This document shows positions 55,860 through 64,000 of a stretch of 64,000 bases of DNA, piece by piece (position 1 is the first letter of the stretch; each line of letters starts with the position of its first letter). The position numbers and the translations under genes were made by a program. The notes beneath the pieces were generated by a model. The model was not told where the DNA came from. It saw only the letters and a program-made list of their open reading frames with translations, and did no database searches. This DNA is from Ophiostoma sp. CBS 140.51 (lineage: Eukaryota > Ascomycota > Sordariomycetes > Ophiostomatales > Ophiostomataceae): contig JANSLP010000121.1 in NCBI GenBank assembly GCA_029298735.1, forward strand, positions 23,311 through 87,310, in the 5' to 3' direction.

Positions 55860-56122
55860 AGAGGAGGTGAAGGTGACAAATATGAAAAGAGAGGAGAGAA
55901 GATAGCGGCTATATTTTTGTTCAAAACAACACCCCCATTATATCTTGTATATCTATCAAAGCATAAAAGAAAAGCAATTAAAAAAGCAAAGCAAACACAA
56001 TATAAAAAGCATTATAATATTTTTGTACAGACTCTCTTCTAGTGTGATGTTGTAGTCTTAACGACGCGCGAGAGGGTATCGTCGTTGTCTGCTACGTTGT
56101 ACTATATTCCTCGCTGCACCGC

Positions 56123-56472
56123 CTACTGCTCCCCGCCGTCAATCTGGTGCTGCAGCACAATGCTGTATACACTCGCTTTCAGCAGCGTAAACACAAGACT
56201 CGTCTTGCGCTCTAGTTCGCGCAGACCGTCGAGCGTTTCTGTCGCCGGCCGGCCGGCCAGATCGTCAAGGAGAGTGGCGAGCTACATTGTTAGCGAGGAA
56301 CAAATCAGAACGAGTAGAGCGGAGAACGCACCTTCTTCATGTTCTCGGCCAGATGCTCGTACTCTTCAAGCACGGCCTGCTCTTTGGGTGTCAGGTCTTC
56401 GTGCGAGGGAAGGCCGCTCGCGCCTGCCTGTGCCGACGGTGCGGAGAGAATCTCAGTCGTGTCGCCGTCCAT
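56123..56472 (-). CDS. DAD3: DASH complex subunit Dad3
   Basis: A small two-exon gene found by translating the minus strand across an intron. Exon 1 is 56472-56332 (47 codons) and exon 2 is 56281-56123. The 50-nt intron has a GTGCGT donor, a GCTAAC branch and a TAG acceptor. The 99-residue product has the Dad3 pattern: LTPKEQAVLEEYEHLAENMK, then after the junction LRELERKTSLVFTLLKASVY and SIVLQHQ, compared with yeast Dad3 (94 residues). Dad3 is one of the ten subunits of the DASH/Dam1 ring, which couples kinetochores to spindle microtubules. The N-terminus is short and polar. Neither exon reaches 60 codons, so ORF scans miss it. Strong match in sequence and length. Confidence 0.9.
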
Positions 56473-56985
56473 GTCGAGGTTGGGAGTGTATTTGAGGAAG
56501 GAACACGAGTAGTGGAGTTGTCTTGACGTCGTCAGAATGCACGTTGACGTTGGTATGGTCGACAGTCTGCGGGGAATAATTATGATGATTTATTTCTTGA
56601 CGCGTCTACAGAGGCTCCACGCGTAGAGAGAGGGGTTCCTAGTGTGGCAGCCACTACCACAACCCGCTATAAGTACCGTCGCTGCAAATATAGCCCTAAG
56701 AATACATTGCGTATATAGGCCGCCGCCCCCCTGTTTTCCCTTTCCACTTCCACTGAACTTCAATCGCAGCAATCAAACAAATACTCCATACAAATAACCA
56801 TGACCATGATGCCCTTGGGCTGTGTTCCCTTCACTTTGAACCCCGGACTCCTTTCTAACCCCATAAAAACAGATCCACGTTGAAATATGAATACATCTTG
56901 AAAAAAACAATAAGAGAGTACTTTTGCTTCACCCTCCTCAGAATGTCTTCCGATCCTGCATATGCACAATCTCCCGCGATGCCTT
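56473..56985. other. Intergenic region: DAD3 promoter and CorA-like 3' flank
   Basis: Short region between two minus-strand genes. A 60-codon minus-strand frame at 56590-56772 starts with TTG and is not supported. No other element was recognised. Confidence 0.55.
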
Positions 56986-59697
56986 CTAGGCGTCTTTCGG
57001 TAGGTGATAGCCGACCATGGTCTTGAATGCACCTGCCCAGCCAAGCTGCTGGCGACGCCATGCAACGACCTGCTGCAGGTCGTCTGTGCTCTGCGTCGAC
57101 AGCAGAATCGTCGGACACCCAGGCGCCGCCACATTGATGCCCGACGGCGGCCGGCTGAACAAGTCAGCTGTGCCGCTATCCACGTTAGGTCGGGCAACGT
57201 CAATAACCACCGTCTCGCCTGACGGAGGAGAAGAAAGAAGACCTGGCTCGACGTCGGCAAACCTACCCTGACTGGTCTGCTCTGACGGAGATGACGACGC
57301 TGGCGACTCTGCTTGGCCGGTGACGAAGCCGCCACCGGGCAAGACGCGACGCAGAGGACCCAGAATGCCAAAGCGAGGACGGGCCCGGGCCTGGTGGATG
57401 GCTACTGGGATATGGACGTTGGATTTCTCAACAGCCCCAGGGCCTGACAGGGGATCTTGCTGCTCTTGGACTGGAGACACCACGGGACTCTCCGCCTTGT
57501 TGGGCTCTTTGCCCACGGCCAGTCGGTAGAACGTCGGCCCACCTGGACCGGACGTGGTCGTGACACGGACCCTAGCCGGGCGTCCCTCGCTGTCACGAGA
57601 ATCGACAAGACGAACTGCCGATGATACACGGTCTGTCTCAATCTCGGTGTCCTCATCACCAGAGAACTTGTCAATGACCCTGTCGGCCGCGCGTGCAAGA
57701 CGAGCTGCTGCACTTGCGGTGACAGCTTCGCCTCGGTTGATGGCGTCTTGGAGGCTCTTGTGACTCATGGGTCTCCAGATGTAGGCTCTTCGGATGTCAT
57801 CCGCGTAGATAATGGTCAGCGTGAAACATGTTATGGGCAGAGTGATGACCCAGAAGACCCAGAACAGCCGGTCGCCCGGCCCAAACGGATCCGACATGGA
57901 GAGAACGCCGGCGATGATAGAGAACGGCAGCAAGATTCCTCCCATGTATGATATCCTACTCAGCGCAATTTGTCCCTGGGGCGTCTGACTGAACGGCCGA
58001 TGTGATGGATCGATGATGCCGCCAGGAGGAGTGCCGCCTTTGGGAGTGGATGTCCCATTGCCCAAGCCGATCTCTGGTGCACTGCGGATGGTGATGTCGC
58101 CATTGTCGGCAGCAGGGATGCAGTTGACGGTATATGACGTGTCTGACGCTATAAACCGAGTCTTGTTGCCGATGGTGACAGGGGCAAGTGGGTTGCGGCT
58201 CTGTAGGGGAAGCAAAGCAACGATGCGCTCAAGGCGAGCGAGAAGCTCCTTCCAGTCGTCCGAGCTTGCAAACTGCTGGTCATTATAGTAGAATTGGGCA
58301 ACCTTTTCGGCCGAGAACTGTGTAGGTTCTTGGGCCTGCTGATGTTCCCGCTGCTGCTGTCTCTGCTGGAACTTCTTCTCACACTGACGAGCCATAGTCA
58401 GGTTCTGCTCCAGGTACTGCGACATGCTCCAAAGGAGCTTCCTGTTGACTCTCCCGTAGCTTGATTCTCGGTTGCTAACACTGAGCGTGTCAACAAAGTC
58501 GAGCCACTGGTCGTAGACAAGCCCAGAAAGCGCATTGTCGAGAATGTCGGCCGCCGCGGGCAACTGCGGCCCGTCAGTGCTGAGGTTCTGGCCCGCATTT
58601 GGGTCCCCTGTAGCACCATCGAGAGCCTCCAGCAGAGCATCCTCAAGAGAGGTGGACGAAGGGTCGCGGTCCAGGATAAGGACGTTGGCACGTGGGCTGA
58701 CCCAAAGGCTTCCACGGCAAAACATAACAACCGGGTTGCTTCTCATCTTTGGCTTGAGGTCGTAGATCAAGGAGTTGTTCACTGGGCCACGGCCGGGGGC
58801 CTTGGATGCGGCCGCCGCAAGAACCGAAGCATCAACCAATGCCGGGACCTTTTCGTTGACATCTCCAACAGCACCATGAAACGCAGAACGCTGTGCATTG
58901 GGGCCCGCTCCGTCCAGCCGGTTCCTGCTCTCACTGCTACGAGGAGAGTCGCCGTCGGGAAGCGGCTTGCCCACAGTGAGGGTCAACGTCTGTGGGTAGA
59001 CGTAATAGCATGCCGAGAAGTTGGTATTGCCGCCCATCCCGCCACGCCACAGACGGTCGCGGGGCCGGTACCGCTGGCCAGAGATGTGGGCCGTCATGAA
59101 GGCTGGGTCGACATCAAGGGCTACGCAAAGAAGGCGATTTGTGTCCTCGTTGCCCGTGTCACGAAGGACAAACAGCTTGTGAGAAGCGGACGTGGCGGTT
59201 GACCGCACGTCACACTGCCACGCACGACGCAAAAAGTTCACACGCGATGAGCTCTTGCCCACCGCTACACCGCTGGCCGAGGCCGCGACACTGCTGGCCA
59301 CGACATCGTCGATATCGAGGGGGGTGCGTACACACGCCTGCTGTGGGCCCCACTTGAGAGTGTATGCAGCAGGGTACGAGTCGGGCAAGACGGCATAAGT
59401 ATCTGCATCTGCATTGTTATCCTGGCCCTTGTCCCTGTCGGTGCTGCTTTGGTCACTGTCGTACGCGCCACCAAACAGTGGCTGGTACGATGCTGGTATG
59501 CCTGCACTGTAGCGCTGCGGCTCTTGGTGGTAGGAGGAGCTGCTCGCCTGTTGGCGGCGGCGCTCGCTTCCTGTAGGACCAGTGTGACTTGACGTCGGTC
59601 TCGCTGTTGTGGAAGCCGACGACGATTCATTGCGTATCGGCGCAGAAGTAGGTGCTGCAGCAGCACCTGCACTGTTCTCCACCTCTCTGGCCGACAT
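56986..59697 (-). CDS. CorA-like membrane protein without a visible GMN motif
   Basis: A single coding exon of 903 residues from ATG 59697; upstream frame sequence lies in a 5' UTR intron (59813-59736). The N-terminal 90 residues are Ser/Ala-rich. The large soluble part (about 95-580) has folded stretches such as WGPQQACVRTPLDIDDVVAS, SGLVYDQWLDFVDTLSVSNR and a coiled-coil-like helix before the membrane. Two adjacent transmembrane helices (about 584-603 and 617-638) sit in RISYMGGILLPFSIIAGVLS and FWVFWVITLPITCFTLTIIY. This layout, with a loop reading SMSDPFGPGD, matches the C-terminal pore region of CorA-type Mg2+ transporters as seen in fungal CorA-like proteins, but the GMN selectivity motif is absent. 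The C-terminal 260 residues are probably cytosolic and disordered. Transport activity is therefore uncertain. Confidence 0.75.
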   Translation of the reverse strand: MSAREVENSAGAAAAPTSAPIRNESSSASTTARPTSSHTGPTGSERRRQQASSSSYHQEPQRYSAGIPASYQPLFGGAYDSDQSSTDRDKGQDNNADADTYAVLPDSYPAAYTLKWGPQQACVRTPLDIDDVVASSVAASASGVAVGKSSSRVNFLRRAWQCDVRSTATSASHKLFVLRDTGNEDTNRLLCVALDVDPAFMTAHISGQRYRPRDRLWRGGMGGNTNFSACYYVYPQTLTLTVGKPLPDGDSPRSSESRNRLDGAGPNAQRSAFHGAVGDVNEKVPALVDASVLAAAASKAPGRGPVNNSLIYDLKPKMRSNPVVMFCRGSLWVSPRANVLILDRDPSSTSLEDALLEALDGATGDPNAGQNLSTDGPQLPAAADILDNALSGLVYDQWLDFVDTLSVSNRESSYGRVNRKLLWSMSQYLEQNLTMARQCEKKFQQRQQQREHQQAQEPTQFSAEKVAQFYYNDQQFASSDDWKELLARLERIVALLPLQSRNPLAPVTIGNKTRFIASDTSYTVNCIPAADNGDITIRSAPEIGLGNGTSTPKGGTPPGGIIDPSHRPFSQTPQGQIALSRISYMGGILLPFSIIAGVLSMSDPFGPGDRLFWVFWVITLPITCFTLTIIYADDIRRAYIWRPMSHKSLQDAINRGEAVTASAAARLARAADRVIDKFSGDEDTEIETDRVSSAVRLVDSRDSEGRPARVRVTTTSGPGGPTFYRLAVGKEPNKAESPVVSPVQEQQDPLSGPGAVEKSNVHIPVAIHQARARPRFGILGPLRRVLPGGGFVTGQAESPASSSPSEQTSQGRFADVEPGLLSSPPSGETVVIDVARPNVDSGTADLFSRPPSGINVAAPGCPTILLSTQSTDDLQQVVAWRRQQLGWAGAFKTMVGYHLPKDA

Positions 59698-59735
59698 TGT
59701 GAGAGGGTGCGAGTGGAAGTTGGATATGAGATTGA

Positions 59736-59813
59736 CTGGAGAAATGGTGTTAGTAAAAGACGGAAAGGGGGAGAGACTTGGTGGACGTAGTCTCGAAATC
59801 AAGAGCAACATAC
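59736..59813 (-). other. 5' UTR intron of the CorA-like gene
   Basis: On the minus strand CAAG|GTATGT ... TACTAAC ... TTTCTCCAG|TCAATC gives a 78-nt intron with a perfect branch site. It ends 38 bp before the start codon, so the in-frame sequence upstream of ATG 59697 is not coding. Confidence 0.7.
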
Positions 59814-60270
59814 CTTGAGTAGGACGCTTATCAGGAAGTAAACAGAGATGGTGGCGGACAGTCTTGAGGATCTAAATTTCCTCTTAGTCTGGGGAGAAAA
59901 GAGAAAAGGAGGTCAAGAAAGGGGAAAAGACTGGTGATGAGATGGGAAAAGGGGTATCTAGAAAGCTCAATCACGACAATAAAGAAAGAACGACTGCGGT
60001 ATGAAATCGAAAAGAGAAGGAGTGGCTTGAGACTCGCAAAAGCAAAAGGAAAGAGGTCGCGAAATCTCACTTGCAGTTCGAGTGCGCCTTCCCCAGGAAG
60101 ACTGACCTGACAGTTTTTTTTGTCACCTTGATTGGTGCAGCCACAAACCCCTGCAAGGCTGATCATTAAAAGTTGACAAATCGATAAATGGCCACAAAAA
60201 GCATACAAAAAGACACGATGATCAAATATGGGGAGAAAAAGTGCCGAAAGCTTCTATTTTTGATGTTGCT

Positions 60271-60276
60271 CACGTG
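60271..60276. promoter_or_regulatory. CACGTG E-box (CTCACGTG)
   Basis: A CACGTG palindrome 574 bp upstream of the CorA-like start. The base before TCACGTG is C rather than A/G, so it is a weaker match to the Cbf1-type site than the other three. Confidence 0.3.
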
Positions 60277-61299
60277 GCAATCGCATGGCAAACTCGCTCT
60301 CCCCCCCACCAAGCAAGTAAACAAAGTGCAAGGCTGCTCCTTCCCGTCTTGATATTGTAAAACGGAAGGAGCTACGTCAACAGGAAGGAGCTATACAGAT
60401 TGTGGGCCACATGACCAGAATCTTTCCCTTTCTTTCCATTAAACCCGTCTCGACTCCAGGTTACTGCTGTGTACTGTCTTAGATAGACGTGACAGTTGCG
60501 ATCGGGACATGGAAAGACGACCTTTGAGGAACAAACGATGGAAGGAAGAACCGACAGTATCTACGTAGGAGCATCTCAATAGTACATATTCGAAAGAGTT
60601 GCTTTAAAGAAGTGAATTTTGTATGAAAAAGCAATAATGTATCAAGAATGGAGAAGGATACTTCTCCAACCACTGCCTCCTCCAAGTCGTAACGCATCTC
60701 TAACTCGCACATAGGGACCGCAATTGGATCAAGCAGTATTGTTTCTTTTCTTCCAGTACTCTCCTTAACAAGAGATAAAGTCTCCTTGAATCGCATTCGC
60801 ACGCAAAGCAGAAAAAGACGAAGAGTGAAAGGAGTTTGAAATGCCCTCTATCAAATGGAGGGAATGTCGTTGAGAAGAAATGATGAAAAGTATAAAGATG
60901 CAAAAAGAGCAAAAAAAAAAAAAAAGGCAAAGCAAAAAAGGTACAAAAGCGCAACAGCCGTCCCAAAACGATACTAATAAAGAAGAGTTCCCGTAAAGAT
61001 GAGCAAAAAACAAAAAGGGGGACATATGTATGTCGCAAAAGACAAGAAAAAAGACAAAAAAACGCAAAGCAGAAACAAAACATGAAAGTCGGAGTAAAGA
61101 TGCCGTATATGCCAATGGACAGAGAAACTCAAAAAAAAAAAACACCACGCAACGCACGACGCCAAAGCTCAAACTGAGATCTCAAAATCGAAATCTACCT
61201 GCCGCTTACTTCTTTCCCCTTCCTCTTTTGACTGGACTGCTGCGGCTCCTCTGCCACTGCCAGTGCCACTTTCGAAAGCGTGTTCTCCACCGACTCTTC

Positions 61300-63589
61300 C
61301 TATGACCGGTCGTAGCTGTGCTCGTCGTCACCGTCGTGGTGCAGGGTGACGCTGTTGAATTCCTCAAAAGGATCAACGACGATCTCGTTACCCGGTGTGG
61401 AGAGGCCGCTATCCAAAGGCACACCCTTGAGTTTCATGGGCCGGGAGCCGCTAATGTCGACACTCTCGCTCTCCTTGACGTTGCGGAAGTTGAGGGTGTC
61501 AATGGCTTTGCCCTGGTTGGGGACGATGGGCGGCTTCATGTGGCGAATTAGGGCCCACTGGGTGGTGCGGAAGAAGGGGTGGCCCTTGATGTCGGAGGCG
61601 CCGGCACGGGCGCCAAGGCGGCGGTTCTCATCCTTGATCAGCAGCTTCCGGATCAAAGATTTGCAGAGGCTGAAGCTGTTAGAGGGAGATATGCTATACG
61701 GAGTAGAGGGGGCTGTAACTCACTTTGAAATCTGGGGTGCGCCCGCGTGATCGGGGAAGGGGATCTCTTCGCGCAAGATGTTGGCGAACGTCGCGTTTCT
61801 GTTCTTACCCTTGAAGGGCGTCGTGCCGTAGAGCATTTCATAAATCAGAATGCCCAGAGTCCACCAATCGACGGCACTGGTGTGGCCGCTGCCCTTAATA
61901 ACCTCGGGCGCAATGTATTCCTCGGTGCCGACAAACGAGTTCGTACGGAAGTTAGCGATACACGACTTGGTGTCGATGGTCGGGAGCGACGAGGTACTGG
62001 CGCCGTTCTTGCCGATGATCATGGTGGGCTTGCCGCCGGTGTCGGACTGTTTTGAGAGATCGAAATCAGAAAGCATAATGTGACCAGACTGGTGCAGCAG
62101 GATGTCTAAACACGTCGTTAGTATCAAATGAAATCAATTCGGGACAGCTGTAGGAGGACATACTCTCTGGCTTCAGATCACGGTAAATGAAGCCCATCAG
62201 GTGGAGATACTCGAGGGCAGCAGTAACCTCAGCCGCGTAGAAGCGTGCGTCATCCTCGGGAATGCACTTGCCCGGGCGGGTCTGTAGTGCGCGGAAGAAC
62301 TCGCCGCCGCTGCAGTACTCCATGCACAGGTAGAGGTAGTCTTCGGACTGGAACGAGTGGTAGAGGGTGACGATGAAGGGATGGTTGCTGGTGGCCAGAA
62401 TCTCCTGCTCGGCTAGGGCGCGCTTGATCTTGTTGCGCTTGATCATCTCCTTCTTGCTCAGGACCTTCATGGCATAGAGACGGCTGCTCTTCTTCTCGCG
62501 CACCAGGTATACCTTGCCGACATCGCCCTTGCCAATGAGCTTAATCTTGTCGAAACTCTGTGGGCCGACCTCGACGTCGCGGACCTTGATAGAGTTGGAG
62601 CTGTACGTTCTCCTAAACGCCAGCGGCGACCGGCCCGGAGGCGGGAGCGCGCCCAAAACGTCCTTGTCGACAACAATACCACCAGCGCTGCCGCTGGCAA
62701 TGTCGTTGACGAGAGCCGGGCTGCTGGACAGCGAGTGAAAACCCGCCGCCATCTTCTTCGCATCGACCAGGCTAAGGCCGCTCGAGTTCTTCATCATGAC
62801 GACAGGTTCCTTGCCGAGCTCGGCAGTTTGCGGGCGCTCGTCGCTATCCTTGCCGCCGACAATAAAACCGTTGTTCGGGAGAGGGCCGCCGTTAGCGACG
62901 GCGTTGGCCGCAGCCGCGCCCTTGTTAAACAGGCCCTGGGCATTGGGGGCACTGGCAACGCGGCGCAGTTTGCGAGCCAGCTCCTCCTTGGAGGCGGTGG
63001 TGGTGCGCTCGCCGTTGGCGGCAGCGGCGGCTGCATTGGCAGCCTGGCCGGCACCTGGGCTGCCGGCACCGTTTGCGGCGAGGACTTTCAGGCTTGGGGT
63101 GTCTGGTGGGCTCGGCGGCTGAGAACCTTCATTGTGATGGCGGATGCCGGGCTGGCCCTGGTGGGCAAAGTAGGGGTTGGCGAGGGCGGTCGGGCTCAGA
63201 GACTCCTCGAGGATGTTGCCTTCGCTGGCGACAGTCTGGGACCGGAGACGGCCAACCGAGAAAAACTTGGACTGGCGGAAACCTCCTGTCTTGCCTGTGC
63301 CGTTGCCGTGATGACCGTTGCTTCCGCTGCCGGTATTACCGCTGCTATCGGTGCGGAGCGAGAGGACACCCGGCTTTTCGCTCTTCTCGTGGTGGCCGCC
63401 GCTTCCGCTGTTGTTACTGTCGGAGGAGTTGTTGATGCGGAAGAAGTTTTTGAGTTTCTGGGGGAAATGGCTGTTGCCGTTTCCGCTGCTGCTGCTATTG
63501 CTGTTGGAATTGCTATTGTTGCTGTTGCTGTTGGTGCTGTTGCTGTTGGTGATGCCGCCAATGACGGACTTTGCGTTTAGGGACGGCAT
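61300..63589 (-). CDS. AGC-family protein kinase, NRC-2/Fpk1 type
   Basis: Exons 63589-62164, 62105-61724 and 61669-61300 encode 725 residues; the introns are 58 and 54 nt. In intron 2 the second of two AG acceptors restores the conserved NLCKSLIRKL. The kinase domain spans about 345-655: GKGDVGKVYLV, AMKVLSKKEM, YRDLKPEN (completed by splicing), DFDLS in place of DFG, an insertion before GTEEYIAPEVIKGSGHTSAV, and the C-tail motif DPFEEFNSVT. DFD plus the insertion identifies the AGC VIII-like group that includes Neurospora NRC-2 and yeast Fpk1/Kin82, kinases that regulate lipid flippases, polarity and, in Neurospora, repression of conidiation. The N-terminus is Asn/Ser/Gly-rich (TNSNSTNSNSNNSNSNSNS) and likely disordered. 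The next in-frame upstream start codon is TTG, so ATG 63589 is taken. Confidence 0.93.
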
Positions 63590-64000
63590 TGTAGGAGAGG
63601 CGCCGTGCTCATAACGCCTGGGCCATGTCGTGCGCGCCAGTTTTGCTGTGGGAGATGGTAACGGGATTGATAGATGAAGGATGTTCGGTAGTGAATGATC
63701 GCCGAGCAAGGAGGGAAAGGGGTGACGTTTTGCAGGATCCGAGCTCCGGAGAAAAAATACAGAGACAATGGGTCAGGGGAGACGCGGGCGTCCGTGCAGT
63801 TTAGTTAGCCGGAAAAGAGGGCTGAATGCAATCGTCGGAAATCGTCAACGCGGGAAAACGAAACGAAGGAAGAGTAGTTGCGACGGTAAAAAGGAGGAGG
63901 GAAGCAAAAATGAAGTCGGGACAATGACGCAGGGTTGACAGGCGAGACAATCGGTGCGACTGTGGTTTGAGTTGTCGTTGGGGAAGAGATCGTAGTGGGG
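63590..64000. other. Upstream flank of the kinase gene (cut by the window edge)
   Basis: This should contain the leader and promoter of the minus-strand kinase gene. Purine-rich stretches are present near 63,840-63,910. No other gene is visible. Confidence 0.5.

Larger units (their letters stand above)
59698..61299. other. Intergenic region: CorA-like leader and kinase 3' flank
   Basis: The first 115 bp include a likely 5' UTR intron of the CorA-like gene. The + strand is purine-rich to about 60,080, the leader pattern of a minus-strand gene. CACGTG lies at 60271-60276. From about 60,830 to 61,190 A-rich runs mark the kinase 3' UTR. No gene was recognised. Confidence 0.55.

Noticed and set aside
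56590..56772. 60-codon minus-strand frame with a hydrophobic stretch
   Set aside because: Starts with TTG in an intergenic region; no conservation signal can be seen.
59698..59811. In-frame upstream extension of the CorA-like protein (start MLLLISRL)
   Set aside because: The extension crosses a clear 78-nt 5' UTR intron with a perfect TACTAAC branch, so the coding start is ATG 59697.
62735..63580. Open frame of 281 codons on the plus strand opposite the kinase N-terminus
   Set aside because: Shadow of Asn/Ser/Gly repeat codons; it reads as Val/Ala/Leu low complexity.

Overview
The window is nuclear DNA of a filamentous ascomycete (Pezizomycotina). The proteins recognised are typical of that group (NRC-2-type AGC kinase, Ecl1-type zinc protein, Dad3, a Ras-like/RasGEF fusion). 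Most introns are 50-80 nt, with GTRNGY donors and CTAAC/CTGAC branch sites, and the only tRNA gene carries an intron. Membership of the Sordariomycetes is likely but is only an inference. No mobile element, CRISPR array, viral gene or toxin gene was seen.

Layout. Positions 1-22,000 are almost a gene desert. They hold one gene, an ecl1-like stress/lifespan factor (7614-8294), set in AT-richer DNA full of homopolymer tracts, one-strand pyrimidine or purine blocks and short tandem repeats. An intron-containing elongator tRNA-Met (22043-22146) opens the gene-dense part. Next come a class II aldolase/adducin-family protein (minus), CCT3 (plus), a PRKRIP1-type splicing protein (minus), a Det1-like histidine phosphatase with a long Cys/His-rich tail (plus), a HIT zinc-finger protein (plus) and a 759-residue low-complexity protein (minus). 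A second poor stretch (36,459-43,907) precedes a large spliced gene that joins a degenerate Ras-like GTPase domain to a RasGEF module (43,908-49,209). The last part holds an uncharacterised acidic 663-residue protein, a 72-residue membrane protein, mitochondrial ribosomal protein uS5m, the small spliced DAD3 gene, a CorA-like membrane protein with no visible GMN motif, and an NRC-2/Fpk1-type AGC kinase at the right edge.

The genes do not form a biosynthetic or defence cluster. They are mostly conserved housekeeping and signalling genes: protein folding, splicing, snoRNP assembly, mitochondrial translation, kinetochore and Ras/AGC signalling. Three intergenic promoter regions carry the palindromic E-box RTCACGTG, which suggests a shared housekeeping regulator.

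The points most worth a second look are: the many unrelated short tandem repeats with units of mostly 8-10 bp; strand-asymmetric pyrimidine/purine blocks in the deserts that may mark unannotated transcripts; the Ras-like/RasGEF fusion; the Cys/His-rich tail of the phosphatase; a possible relic or unannotated spliced gene at 24,069-24,754; and a five-codon upstream ORF before ecl1. Intron positions are read by eye from splice signals and frame continuity. The exon limits of the RasGEF gene between 46,430 and 47,125 are unresolved.
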